From: Comamonadaceae bacterium
GTDB taxonomy: Bacteria > Pseudomonadota > Gammaproteobacteria > Burkholderiales > Burkholderiaceae_C
Assembly (NCBI GenBank): GCA_027488985.1
Contig: JAIYAR010000013.1
Span: 372,001-436,000 of the forward strand
DNA length: 64,000 nucleotides
Direction of reading: 5' to 3'
In this document: in pieces, positions 51,988 to 61,042 of the stretch
Layout of the letters: every line of letters begins with the position of its first letter
Position numbering within the stretch: position 1 is the stretch's first letter
Notes under the pieces: generated by a model
Told to the model about the DNA's origin: nothing
The model's database searches: none
The model's input: only the letters and a program-made list of their open reading frames with translations
Translations under genes and position numbers: made by a program

Positions 51988-53148
51988 ATGCAATTGAAAC
52001 TCTCGCGTCGCCGTACCCTGCGCCTGCTCACTGTGAGCGCTGTCGCCTCCGCTGCTTTGCTGCAAGGCTGCGACTCCACACCCGCTGTGATCAAGATCGG
52101 TGTGGCCCAGCCCCTGAGCGGCAACCTCGCAGCGCTGGGGCAGGACTTGCTCAACGGTGTCAATCTGGCAGTCGCCGAGATCAACAAGGAAGGCTACAAG
52201 GTCAAAGGCAAGACGGTGACTTTTGAAGTCATTGCAGTGGACGACAAAGGAGACGAGGCCACCGCCAAGCAAGTCGCCAAAGAGCTGGTGGATGCCGGCG
52301 TGGTAGCCGTTATCGGGCATTTGAACTCCGGCCAAAGCATTGCGGCAGCGCCGATTTATGCTGAAAAAGACATTCCTCAGCTGGCCATCTCCACCAACCC
52401 CAAATTCACCGCGCTGGGGCTGCCCACCACTTTCCGCCTGGTGGCAAACGACGTGTTGCAAGCCAAGGCCATCGGCAGTTACTCAGCGTCTCAGTTCACC
52501 GGCAGCCGCTACGCCTTGCAAGACGACGGCACGGTATACGGCAAAGACCTGGCAGCTGGCGCCGAAGTTCAGCTCAAGGCAGCCAAAAAAGAAATTTTGG
52601 TAAAGCAGAGTTTTGACGACAAGACAGTCGCGTTTGATGAGTTTGCAGCCAAGCTCAAGGCGGAAAAAATCGAAGTGCTGGTTTCTACCGTGAGCGATTT
52701 CCAGATCATTGCGTTGATGGAGTCGCTCAAGAAAATCGACTACACCCGCATCACCATTCTGGGTGCCGACACCATCAAGACCACCGACATGCTCAAGGGC
52801 ACCGGCGTGGTCAAGGGGCTGTATGCCACCTCTCCGGTGCTGGACGCCCGCGAGTTCACCGCTGGCGCTGCTTTCCTGGACCGCTACCGCGCCCAGTTCA
52901 AAAAAGACCCGGCCTATGCCGGCCATTACACCTACGACGCCATGTATGTGCTGTCCTCAGCCATCCGCCGTGCGGAGTCTGCCAAGCCCAAAGACATCGT
53001 CGCGATGCTCAAGAAGATCGATGGCTACGCCCCTGTAACCGGCTCCATGAAGTGGGATGACAAGGGCGAGCAGCGCTACGGCGTGATCGGGGTGTACAGT
53101 GCCAACGGCGGGCTCTGGGAATCCCAGATGCGGTCCGACAGCTGGTAA
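51988..53148 (+). CDS. Branched-chain amino-acid-type ABC substrate-binding lipoprotein
   Basis: A 386-residue periplasmic-binding protein of the LivK/Peripla_BP_6 class. The signal MQLKLSRRRTLRLLTVSAVA ends in a lipobox (LLQGC), predicting lipid anchoring. The mature part begins IKIGVAQPLSGNLAALGQDLLNG, with AVIGHLNSGQSIAAAPIY. No LivHMGF genes are nearby, so it is an orphan receptor whose ligand is unknown. The ATG at 51988 is preferred over one 14 codons upstream since it gives a normal lipoprotein signal. Confidence 0.9.
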   Translation: MQLKLSRRRTLRLLTVSAVASAALLQGCDSTPAVIKIGVAQPLSGNLAALGQDLLNGVNLAVAEINKEGYKVKGKTVTFEVIAVDDKGDEATAKQVAKELVDAGVVAVIGHLNSGQSIAAAPIYAEKDIPQLAISTNPKFTALGLPTTFRLVANDVLQAKAIGSYSASQFTGSRYALQDDGTVYGKDLAAGAEVQLKAAKKEILVKQSFDDKTVAFDEFAAKLKAEKIEVLVSTVSDFQIIALMESLKKIDYTRITILGADTIKTTDMLKGTGVVKGLYATSPVLDAREFTAGAAFLDRYRAQFKKDPAYAGHYTYDAMYVLSSAIRRAESAKPKDIVAMLKKIDGYAPVTGSMKWDDKGEQRYGVIGVYSANGGLWESQMRSDSW

Positions 53149-53181
53149 CCCGCCCCGGCAAAGACCACTGAGGAGAACAGG

Positions 53182-53772
53182 ATGACTTTGCGCTACACCA
53201 CCGTGCCCAACACCTTGCCCGAGAGCAAGATGCGCATGTACCCCACCAAGGTGATCAACATCATCGGCGGACCGGGTAGCGACAAATCGCTGTTCTCCGC
53301 AGCCATCATCCTTTTCCTCAATCTCCACAACAAAACGGTGGAGACGATTCCGGACTACGCCAAGTCCCTGGTCTGGCAACAGAACTTTGAGGTGCTGAAA
53401 AACCAGTACTTCATCGCCCAGCGCCAGTTTGAAATGCTCAACTTGCTCGACGGGCAGGTGCAGTTCCTGATCACTGAGTGTTCACTGCCCCAGGTGCTGT
53501 ACTACAACGAGCACTACCCCGAAAACATCTGCGACGTGGGCAAGACCCGCAACCAGATCCTGCAGTGGTACAAGCAGCACAACAACATCAACATCCTGGT
53601 CGAGCGTGGCGACAAGAAGTACGTGCACACCGGCCGCTTTCAGGATGAAGAGCAAGCCCGCGAAGTAGACCGCGGCCTGCGTGCCACCCTCGTCCGTGAA
53701 GGCCTGCACTACAGCTCGTTGGCGCCGGATGTTGACGTCATCAACGCCTTCGCCCGCACCCTGCTTGACTGA
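53182..53772 (+). CDS. P-loop ATPase-like protein with variant Walker A
   Basis: A 196-residue cytoplasmic protein. Residues about 26-33 (GGPGSDKS) form a Walker A in which the usual Gly before Lys-Ser is Asp. A possible Walker B is QFLITECSLP (about residue 95). The alternation of ETIPDYAKSLVW and VGKTRNQILQWY resembles NadR/AAA_28-like nucleotide kinases of phage origin, but I do not recognise a specific family. It has GAGGAG before ATG and lies 33 bp after the lipoprotein gene. The substituted P-loop makes nucleotide hydrolysis uncertain. Confidence 0.72.
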   Translation: MTLRYTTVPNTLPESKMRMYPTKVINIIGGPGSDKSLFSAAIILFLNLHNKTVETIPDYAKSLVWQQNFEVLKNQYFIAQRQFEMLNLLDGQVQFLITECSLPQVLYYNEHYPENICDVGKTRNQILQWYKQHNNINILVERGDKKYVHTGRFQDEEQAREVDRGLRATLVREGLHYSSLAPDVDVINAFARTLLD

Positions 53773-54041
53773 GCCAATCCGGCTCGCACTCCCCGTTATG
53801 ACCGGGGTCAATATCTAATGGTTTACACGCACTAGAAGTGTGCATTTGCATCTGCCTGGCACCAAATAAAGTCTTTCTCCAGAGGGGAAATCCCTGTTTT
53901 GGGAGCAATTGAATTCATGACCCATTAGAGATTTAAATACTAGTAACATATAAGTACAAGCCTGATGCTCACCTTTCAAGACTTGCGCTAATGTTCGCCC
54001 CGGTGAGAAATTTATTCACACTTTTTTAATTTGGAGTTTTT
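53773..54041. other. AT-richer gap before livK
   Basis: There is no gene. The segment from about 53930 is markedly AT-rich (ATTTAAATACTAGTAACATA region) and should hold the livK promoter, but no consensus pair at normal spacing stands out. GGAG at 54033-54036 is the livK ribosome site. Confidence 0.4.
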
Positions 54042-55178
54042 ATGAAGTTGAAAATTGTTGCAGCCGCAGCCATCGCCTTGTCTACCGGTATGGCCTTCGC
54101 TCAAAACGCGGTTGTCACTATCGCTCACGTTGGCCCTACCAGCGGCGCTATCGCCCACTTGGGTAAGGACAACGAAAACGGCGCCAAATTGGCCATCGAA
54201 GAACTCAACGCAGCTGGCGTGACCATCGGCGGTAAAAAAGTTACCCTGCGCTTGATGACTGAAGACGACGCAGCTGACCCCAAGCAAGGTACTGCAGTTG
54301 CCCAGAAGCTGGCTGATGCCAAGGTTTCCGGCGTGATCGGTCACTTGAACTCCGGCACCACCATCCCTGCTTCCAGCATCTACTCTGACGCTGGCATTCC
54401 CCAAGTTTCTCCTTCCGCTACCAACCCCAAGTACACACGCCAAGGCTTCAAGACAGCCTTCCGTCTGGTGGCTGACGACGCACAACTGGGCGGCACATTG
54501 GGCCGTTACGCTGTGAAAGAACTGAAGGGCAAGTCCATAGCCGTGATCGACGACCGTACTGCTTACGGCCAAGGCGTTGCACAAGAGTTCACCAAAGCTG
54601 TTGAAGCTGCTGGCGGCACCGTGGTTGCCAAGGAATTTACAACCGACAAGGCCACTGACTTTTCCGCTATCCTGACCACCATCAAGGGCAAGAAAGCTGA
54701 CGTCGTGTTCTTCGGCGGTATGGACGCTGTAGCAGGCCCCATGCTGCGTCAAATGAAGTCCTTGGGCATCAGCGCCAAGTTCATGGGCGGCGACGGCATC
54801 TGCTCCACCGAACTGGTGAAGTTGGGTGGCGACGCGATTGCTGACAACCAAGTCTACTGCGCGGAAGCCGGTGGCGTGGAAGGCCAGCAAAAGGTCGGCA
54901 TGGACGCGTTCAAGGCCAAGTTCAAGGCCAAGTTCGGTACCGAAGTTCAAGTGTACGCACCCTACGTGTACGACGGCGTGAACCTGATGGTTGCCGCCAT
55001 GGTCAAGGCCGGTTCTTCCGACCCAGCCAAGTACCTGCCTGTTTTGGCAGCTACCAAGGACTACAAGGGCGTGACAGGCAACATCTCCTTTGACAACAAG
55101 GGCGACATCCTGAACGGCGCTTTGACACTGAAGACCGTCAAGGGCGGCAAGCTGTCTGATATCGCTGTGATCCGCTAA
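54042..55178 (+). CDS. livK: Branched-chain amino acid ABC transporter substrate-binding protein
   Basis: A 378-residue periplasmic receptor with a signal peptide (cleavage after AFA, residue 20). Typical LivK features: VVTIAHVGPTSGAIAHLGKD, DDAADPKQGTAVAQKLAD, VSGVIGHLNSGTTIPASSIY, IAVIDDRTAYGQGVAQEF, VFFGGMDAVAGPMLRQMKS. Codon use is biased toward GCT, AAG and GTT, unlike its GC-rich neighbours, suggesting high expression. It is followed by a strong bidirectional terminator. No transporter permease or ATPase genes are adjacent. Confidence 0.93.
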   Translation: MKLKIVAAAAIALSTGMAFAQNAVVTIAHVGPTSGAIAHLGKDNENGAKLAIEELNAAGVTIGGKKVTLRLMTEDDAADPKQGTAVAQKLADAKVSGVIGHLNSGTTIPASSIYSDAGIPQVSPSATNPKYTRQGFKTAFRLVADDAQLGGTLGRYAVKELKGKSIAVIDDRTAYGQGVAQEFTKAVEAAGGTVVAKEFTTDKATDFSAILTTIKGKKADVVFFGGMDAVAGPMLRQMKSLGISAKFMGGDGICSTELVKLGGDAIADNQVYCAEAGGVEGQQKVGMDAFKAKFKAKFGTEVQVYAPYVYDGVNLMVAAMVKAGSSDPAKYLPVLAATKDYKGVTGNISFDNKGDILNGALTLKTVKGGKLSDIAVIR

Positions 55179-55218
55179 TCACTGCAAGTCTCTCGGCAAC
55201 GCGAGTTGCCTTGAAACT

Positions 55219-55251
55219 AAAAAAGCGCACTGCATGCAGTGCGCTTTTTTT
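55219..55251. terminator. Bidirectional intrinsic terminator after livK
   Basis: A perfect palindrome: AAAAAAGCGCACTGC (55219-55233) with its reverse complement ending in GCGCTTTTTT. It is flanked by A's and T's so it works for livK on the plus strand and for the DUF2157-like gene on the minus strand. Confidence 0.95.
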
Positions 55252-55282
55252 ATGTGCGCCGCGTTCAAGCGGTGCCGGATTT

Positions 55283-56425
55283 TCAGGTCCGGGGTTGCAA
55301 CCCTTGTGGCACATAACGGCTCAAGCGCGCCGCTATCGCAGTCTCATGCCGCTGCCACCACACGCCCAACGCCACCAGGCCCAAGCCCAGCAAAGTGAGT
55401 GCAAACGGGAACATGAAGCTGTCGCGAAACACCTCATGCGACAGGTGGCCTAAATACAGCATGACCCCGAAGGCGCCATACACCGTGAACACGCGCCGGC
55501 CGATGGCTGCACCCACCAGCACCAACACCACATTCAGCGCGCAGTAGCCCAGCTTGGCCAGCTCGGAGTCCGAGTCGTTCAGGCTCAAGCCACACCAGAA
55601 CATGGTGGTACCGAAGATGTACAGCCAAAAGGCAAAATCCTGCCGCCACTCAGCAGTCTTGGACAAGCGTGTGCGTACATCCACCCACAGGGCCACCGCC
55701 ACGGTGCCTATGCCGAACACCAGCGACATGTCACGCATGAACTCCCATTCCCAGCGGTGGTCGAACAGCAGCATGTTGGCCACGTCCATGCTCATGTACC
55801 AAAGGGTCAGCGCCAGCGGCATCACCATAAAGGGCAAGCGGTAGCGCCACAGCATCACCACACCAGCCAGCAGCGTGGCGAACTCCAGGGTGATCCAGCG
55901 CCAGTCAATACGCGTGTGGTAGCTGGCCAGCGAGTCCGGCCCGCCCGGCGGCCACCAGCCCATCAGGTGCTGCGCGCCCCACACAATCAGCGGCACCAAA
56001 AATACCGCCAGCGTGGCCATCAAACCGGCTGGCACAGACAGGCTGCGCGCCTTAAAGTAGTCCGCCACTTTCAGCGCCGCAAACAGGTACAAAGCCCCCA
56101 GCACCATCAGCGCGGTCGGGCCCATCTGCTGAAAGCCCAGCGTCATGAACAGCGTCATGGCGCCAATGGCCAGCAGGCCGCCAAAGTAATACAGCACGTT
56201 CACAAAGCTGAAGCGCGGGCCCGTAGCCATGGCCAACACCGCGGGCTGCGGCGCATTGGGGTCTATAGGCCGGGTGGCCTGCCAGTGCTGCCCCTGGCTC
56301 CAGCGCTGCCACAGGGCCTGCGCTTGCTGCTCAGTGATCAGGCCGTCGCGTGCGGCCTGCTTCAGGTCCTGCAGGCGCAGCTCGAATGTCAAATTGCTGG
56401 TGTCGGTGAAGTCCTTGATGTCCAT
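55283..56425 (-). CDS. Multi-pass membrane protein, DUF2157-like
   Basis: A 380-residue protein with about nine to ten membrane helices after a soluble start. The cytoplasmic N-terminus (residues 1-65) has a DUF2157-like bZIP-type segment LKQAARDGLITEQQAQALWQ. Conserved membrane part: FSFVNVLYYFGGLLAIGAMTLFM and LGALYLFAALKVADYF. The family has no assigned function. It is divergent from the glutaminase gene and shares a terminator with livK. Confidence 0.8.
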   Translation of the reverse strand: MDIKDFTDTSNLTFELRLQDLKQAARDGLITEQQAQALWQRWSQGQHWQATRPIDPNAPQPAVLAMATGPRFSFVNVLYYFGGLLAIGAMTLFMTLGFQQMGPTALMVLGALYLFAALKVADYFKARSLSVPAGLMATLAVFLVPLIVWGAQHLMGWWPPGGPDSLASYHTRIDWRWITLEFATLLAGVVMLWRYRLPFMVMPLALTLWYMSMDVANMLLFDHRWEWEFMRDMSLVFGIGTVAVALWVDVRTRLSKTAEWRQDFAFWLYIFGTTMFWCGLSLNDSDSELAKLGYCALNVVLVLVGAAIGRRVFTVYGAFGVMLYLGHLSHEVFRDSFMFPFALTLLGLGLVALGVWWQRHETAIAARLSRYVPQGLQPRT

Positions 56426-56486
56426 TGCGCATCCCCGCTGTCGTTTGGCTGCATATGTACCACAGAGCCGCTTCTAGAATGAAACC

Positions 56487-57452
56487 ATGCTTACCCCCCG
56501 CACTACCACTGGTTTGCCGGCAGCCGAATCGCTGCAAGCGGCGCTGGCCCAAATCGACACCGAAGCCCGTGCCCTCTTCGGTCAAGGCAAGGTGGCCGAC
56601 TACATACCGGCACTGGCTCAAGTGCAACCGCGTCAGTTCGGCATGGCCGTGGCACTGGTGGATGGCAGCACCTGTGCTGTGGGCGATGCGCACACGCCGT
56701 TCTCGCTGCAAAGCATTACCAAGCTGTTTACCTTTGTGCTGGCTCTCAAAGCCATTGGCGACGACGTGTGGAAGCGCGTGGGCCGCGAGCCCTCAGGCGC
56801 AGCGTTTAACTCCATGGTGCAGCTGGAAACCGAGCACGGCATTCCGCGCAACCCGTTCATCAACGCGGGGGCACTGGTGATTACCGACATCCTGACCACC
56901 CGCTACGCCCACCTGGACTACGCGCTGCTGGGTGCCCTGCGCCGCCTTACCGACGACCCCGAACTGAGCTGGAATGCGGCTGTGGCCAAAAGCGAGCGCG
57001 ACACGGCCCACCGCAACATGGCTATGGCCTATTTCATGAAAAGCCATGGCAACTTTGCCAACCCGCCCGAGCTGGTGCTGGACAACTATTGCCGCCAGTG
57101 CGCCACCGAGATGAACTGCGCCCAGCTCGCCCAAGCCACCATGTTTCTGGCCAATGGCGGGCGCGACCTGGGCCGCGACGGCCGGCCTGACGAACAGTTT
57201 TTAAGCGCTGACGACGCCCGCCGCGTCAACGCCCTGCTGCTTACCTGCGGCGCCTATGACGCCGCCGGCGACTTTGCCTACCGCATCGGCCTGCCGGTCA
57301 AAACCGGTGTGGGCGGCGGCATTGTGGCCATAGCCCCCGGCGTGGGCACCATTGCCGTGTGGGCGCCCGAGCTGGACGCCAAAGGCAACTCGGTGCTAGG
57401 CGCCTTTGCGCTGGAACGCTTGGTGCAGCTCACCGGCTGGAACCACACTTAG
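56487..57452 (+). CDS. glsA: Glutaminase
   Basis: GlsA hydrolyses glutamine to glutamate and ammonia in the cytoplasm. The 321-residue protein has the beta-lactamase-like catalytic Ser-Lys pair in FSLQSITKLF, with NSMVQLETEHGIPRNPFINAGAL, DNYCRQCATEMNC, YDAAGDFAYRIGLPVKTGVGGGIVAI. Length is normal (about 305-330). Divergent from the DUF2157-like gene by 61 bp; convergent with the diguanylate cyclase. Confidence 0.95.
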   Translation: MLTPRTTTGLPAAESLQAALAQIDTEARALFGQGKVADYIPALAQVQPRQFGMAVALVDGSTCAVGDAHTPFSLQSITKLFTFVLALKAIGDDVWKRVGREPSGAAFNSMVQLETEHGIPRNPFINAGALVITDILTTRYAHLDYALLGALRRLTDDPELSWNAAVAKSERDTAHRNMAMAYFMKSHGNFANPPELVLDNYCRQCATEMNCAQLAQATMFLANGGRDLGRDGRPDEQFLSADDARRVNALLLTCGAYDAAGDFAYRIGLPVKTGVGGGIVAIAPGVGTIAVWAPELDAKGNSVLGAFALERLVQLTGWNHT

Positions 57453-57475
57453 ATAGACGGCGATTGCCGGAGGGC

Positions 57476-58402
57476 TCAGGCCCACATCAGCCGGTCACGG
57501 CCGGCGCCCTTGGCGGCGTAGAGCGCGCGGTCTGCGTTGCGCATGTTTTCAATGGCGCTCAGGGCCGGGTCCAACATTACCAAGCCGGCAGAGCAGGTGT
57601 GGTGAAAGCGCGGCACCTCCGGCAAGGGGGACGACTCCCGCACCAGCTCCAAAATGCCCTGCACCTTGGCCTCCATCTCGGGCGCGGTCACCATGGGGAA
57701 GAGCAACAAAAACTCTTCGCCCCCGATGCGCCCGAAGCCATCGTTGCGGCCCAGCGTGCCCACCACCAGGCGCGAGAAGCGTTGCAGCACCTCGTCGCCT
57801 GCGGTGTGGCCGTAGGTGTCGTTGATTTTTTTGAAGTAGTCCAGGTCCACCAGCACCAGCCCGCAAGGCTGCTGCGTGCTGCGCAGCTGGTTCAGGCGCA
57901 AATCCAGCTGCTCCAGCACGTGGGCGCGGCTGCTCACGCCGGTCAGCGCGTCCACCTGGGCGGCACGCAAAGCGCCATCGCGCGCCTGGCGCAAAGACCG
58001 GTCGTTGGCGCGCAGGGCGGTAATGTCAAAGCCCACGCTCAGCATCCAGCCCTGGTCGTCCATGGTCTCGGTGATGTACATCCAGCGGCCGTTGCGCAGG
58101 TCGGTCTCAAAGGTGCGAAACGGCAGCTTGCCCCGGCGCGCCTTGGCAGACACCAGCCAAGCCTCCAGGTTGTCGGTGTTGATGGCAGCGCCCACCTGGT
58201 TTTGGTAGCTGTGGCGCATCATGTCGGACCACGACATTTGCACATCCCGCGCCATGCCGAAATCGGTGCAATGCGCGGGGTTGGCGTAGCGCACCATGTC
58301 TTGCGGGTCGTACAGCACCACATGCAGCGGCGAGTGCTCGTACAAGCTGGAGAAATGCTCTACCAGCACTGCGCTATCCGCCATGTCCAACTTGTTTGCC
58401 AT
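57476..58402 (-). CDS. PAS-type diguanylate cyclase
   Basis: A 308-residue protein with an N-terminal PAS-like domain (about 12-130: SPLHVVLYDPQDMVRYANPAH) and a GGDEF domain (about 145-305) reading RIGGEEF with metal-binding Asp in LVLVDLDYFKKINDTYGH. The RxxD inhibitory motif is absent (GRND occupies that place). No membrane segments. ATG at 58402 has GGGAG upstream; a start six codons later is possible. A promoter-like AT-rich tract (TATAAC on the minus strand) lies about 30 bp upstream. Confidence 0.92.
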   Translation of the reverse strand: MANKLDMADSAVLVEHFSSLYEHSPLHVVLYDPQDMVRYANPAHCTDFGMARDVQMSWSDMMRHSYQNQVGAAINTDNLEAWLVSAKARRGKLPFRTFETDLRNGRWMYITETMDDQGWMLSVGFDITALRANDRSLRQARDGALRAAQVDALTGVSSRAHVLEQLDLRLNQLRSTQQPCGLVLVDLDYFKKINDTYGHTAGDEVLQRFSRLVVGTLGRNDGFGRIGGEEFLLLFPMVTAPEMEAKVQGILELVRESSPLPEVPRFHHTCSAGLVMLDPALSAIENMRNADRALYAAKGAGRDRLMWA

Positions 58403-58532
58403 ACGTCGCTCCCTCGCGAGAGATGTTAATAATTGTTATACAGTTTTCATTTTAATCAGCCGTCTGCCAACGCACACCCCGCCTGCGCCCTTGATTGCAG
58501 GGCCACGCAGGTGCGGCGTCTAAAATCACCGA

Positions 58533-60356
58533 ATGAGCACCCCCACCCACGCGAACACAGCGTCCGAATCCGCCAAGCCCAGCAACTTTTTGCGCCAGAT
58601 CATCGAATCTGACCTCGAAAAAGGCACCTACGCCCAACGCCGCTGGGCCGGCACCCCCGGCGACGCCGCGCACCACGCTGCCGGCCAGCCAGACCCCGCC
58701 AAAATCCGCACCCGCTTTCCGCCCGAGCCCAACGGCTACCTGCACGTAGGCCACGCCAAAAGCATCTGCATCAACTTCGGGTTGGCGCGCGACTACGGCG
58801 GCGTGTGCCACCTGCGCTTTGACGACACCAACCCTGAAAAAGAAGACACCGAGTATGTGAACAGCATCATCGACGCGGTGAAGTGGCTGGGCTTTGACTG
58901 GAACGGCAGCCAGGGCGACTACAGCGTGGCCCCCTACCAGGCCAGCGACTACTTTGACTTTATGTACCGCGCCGCCGAGGCGCTGATTGAAGCCGGCCAC
59001 GCCTATGTGGACGAGCAAACGCCCGAGCAAATGCGCGTGAACCGTGGCGACTTCGGCAAGCCCGGTGTGGACAGCCCTTTCCGCACCCGCATGCCCGCTG
59101 AAAACCTGGCCCGCTTTCGCGAAATGCGCGATGGCAAGCATGAAGACGGCTCCATGGTGCTGCGCGCCAAGATCGACATGGCCAGCCCCAACATCAACAT
59201 GCGCGACCCGGCCATCTACCGCATCCGCCGCGCCACGCACCACAACACGGGCGACACCTGGTGCATCTACCCCATGTACACCTTTGCGCACCCTATTGAG
59301 GACGCACTGGAGCAAATCACCCACAGCATCTGCACGCTGGAGTTTGAAGACCAGCGCCCGTTTTACGACTGGCTGATGGACCGCCTGTGCGAGAGTGGCC
59401 TGCTGGCAGCCCCCGCGCCCAAGCAATATGAATTTGCCCGCCTGAACCTCACCTATGTGATTACCAGCAAACGCAAGCTGGCCGCGCTGGTGAATGAAGG
59501 CAAGGTCAGCGGTTGGGACGACCCGCGCATGCCAACCATCGTCGGCCTACGCCGCCGTGGCTACACCCCTGCCGCCATCCAACTGTTTGCCGAACGCATT
59601 GGCGTGACCAAGAGCGACAGCTGGATCGACTACAGCACCCTCGAAGGCTGCCTGCGCGAAGACCTGGAAAACACCGCCCACCGCGGCATGGCCGTGCTGA
59701 ACCCCGTGAAGCTGGTGCTGACCAACTGGGGCGAGGTGTTTGCAGAGCAAGGCGGCGACGCTTATCTGGACGCGTGCAGCATGCCCGCCCTGCCCCACCC
59801 GCCCGAGGGCGTCGAAAGTCCGGTGCGCCACTTCACCATCGGCAAAGAAGTGTGGATCGAGCGCGAAGACTTTGAAGAAGTGCCCCCCAAGGGCTACAAG
59901 CGCCTGTTCCCCGGAAACAAGGTGCGCCTGAAGGGCGGCCACGTGATCGAGTGCACCGGCTGCACCAAGGATGCCAATGGCGTGATCACCGAAGTGCTGG
60001 CTACCGTGGTGCCCGACACTAAGAGCGGCACCCCCGGCGCCGACCTGGTGAAGGTGAAAGCCGCTATCACCTGGGTAGGCGTGGCCGACGGCGTGCACGC
60101 CGAGGTGCGCATGTACGACCGCCTGTTCAGCGACGCCCAGCCCGACGCGGGCGGCAAAGATTTCCTGGAAAGCCTGAACCCCAACAGCCTGAAGGTCGTG
60201 ACCGCCATCGTGGAGCCATCACTGGCCAACGCGCAGCCCGACCAGAAGTTCCAGTTTGAACGCCACGGCTACTTTGTGGCCGACCGCGTGGACCACCAAG
60301 CGGACAAGCCAGTGTTTAACTTGGCGGTGGGGTTGAAGGATTCTTGGGGGAAGTAA
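58533..60356 (+). CDS. glnS: Glutaminyl-tRNA synthetase
   Basis: Class I synthetase that charges tRNA-Gln. The 607-residue protein has the HIGH-type motif in RFPPEPNGYLHVGHAKS, the KMSKS-type motif in YVITSKRKLAALV, and the anticodon-binding beta-barrel C-terminal half. It is longer than E. coli GlnS (554) by an N-terminal leader and by insertions. It starts ATG 58533 and ends at a strong terminator. Confidence 0.97.
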   Translation: MSTPTHANTASESAKPSNFLRQIIESDLEKGTYAQRRWAGTPGDAAHHAAGQPDPAKIRTRFPPEPNGYLHVGHAKSICINFGLARDYGGVCHLRFDDTNPEKEDTEYVNSIIDAVKWLGFDWNGSQGDYSVAPYQASDYFDFMYRAAEALIEAGHAYVDEQTPEQMRVNRGDFGKPGVDSPFRTRMPAENLARFREMRDGKHEDGSMVLRAKIDMASPNINMRDPAIYRIRRATHHNTGDTWCIYPMYTFAHPIEDALEQITHSICTLEFEDQRPFYDWLMDRLCESGLLAAPAPKQYEFARLNLTYVITSKRKLAALVNEGKVSGWDDPRMPTIVGLRRRGYTPAAIQLFAERIGVTKSDSWIDYSTLEGCLREDLENTAHRGMAVLNPVKLVLTNWGEVFAEQGGDAYLDACSMPALPHPPEGVESPVRHFTIGKEVWIEREDFEEVPPKGYKRLFPGNKVRLKGGHVIECTGCTKDANGVITEVLATVVPDTKSGTPGADLVKVKAAITWVGVADGVHAEVRMYDRLFSDAQPDAGGKDFLESLNPNSLKVVTAIVEPSLANAQPDQKFQFERHGYFVADRVDHQADKPVFNLAVGLKDSWGK

Positions 60357-60375
60357 GCCCCCAAATAGCACCTCG

Positions 60376-60413
60376 AAGGCCAACACCGCCCGCCGGTGCT
60401 GGCCTTTTTTTTT
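60376..60413 (+). terminator. Intrinsic terminator after glnS
   Basis: AAGGCCA and CACCG (60376-60388) pair with CGGTG and TGGCCTT, with single unpaired bases between, followed by nine T's to 60413. Confidence 0.92.
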
Positions 60414-60465
60414 GAATTGCATTCACCCCAAGTGGATAGGCGGGACTTGGCAGGTGGACACTGTT

Positions 60466-61002
60466 ATGAGTCAAGTTACGATCTCGCGTATGAATAAACA
60501 GCCATTCCCCGTCGATGCAACAGAGCATCAAAATTTGATGGACGAATGGGCACTCGCGATAGGTCGCTTTATGGTCCAGTTCACAAGTTGTGAATACTGG
60601 ACGTACCAGTACATCAAGACTTTCGGTTCCAATCTCCTGGGCAAAGCTACTGGTGACCTGATGCTCAACGCAAGAGCACCAATTGCCGAGTCACTGATTC
60701 TCGAAATTGGTCTCGTACCGGAAATACAGAATCGCGTTGAAGCAGCATTCAAGAAGCTCATGGACTTGGCATCTAGCCGTAACCTTGTTGCTCATAACGG
60801 CCCAATGCTGCATGTGTATACGAATGCGGATGATGAATTGCTTTTAGAGATTGAACTTCGAAGCGCGAAAAAGCACGAAAAGCAGATCAGCATAGAGCGT
60901 CTCAACCAACTTACAGCGGAAGCCCGCGCGCTAGACGAGGAACTCGTACTGTTGTACGGAGACGTTCAGCAGAAAAAGAATCAAGTACCGGCAGGTCAAT
61001 AA
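60466..61002 (+). CDS. Hypothetical protein with HEPN-like motif
   Basis: A 178-residue, mostly helical protein, lower in GC than its neighbours and with unlike codon use. A possible HEPN motif R-x4-H is seen in SSRNLVAHNGP (about residue 105), preceded by helices with LGKATGDLML and EAAFKKLMDLA. Charged helices RSAKKHEKQISIERLNQL and a Lys/Gln-rich tail end the protein. ATG at 60466 follows AGGTGG; MNKQPFP at 60490 is an alternative. No antitoxin or adjacent MNT partner is next to it. A specific family is not recognised; HEPN membership is inferred from the motif alone. Confidence 0.65.
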   Translation: MSQVTISRMNKQPFPVDATEHQNLMDEWALAIGRFMVQFTSCEYWTYQYIKTFGSNLLGKATGDLMLNARAPIAESLILEIGLVPEIQNRVEAAFKKLMDLASSRNLVAHNGPMLHVYTNADDELLLEIELRSAKKHEKQISIERLNQLTAEARALDEELVLLYGDVQQKKNQVPAGQ

Positions 61003-61042
61003 AGTTTATTTGACGAGACTTGCTGATTCATCGCTGCACCAA

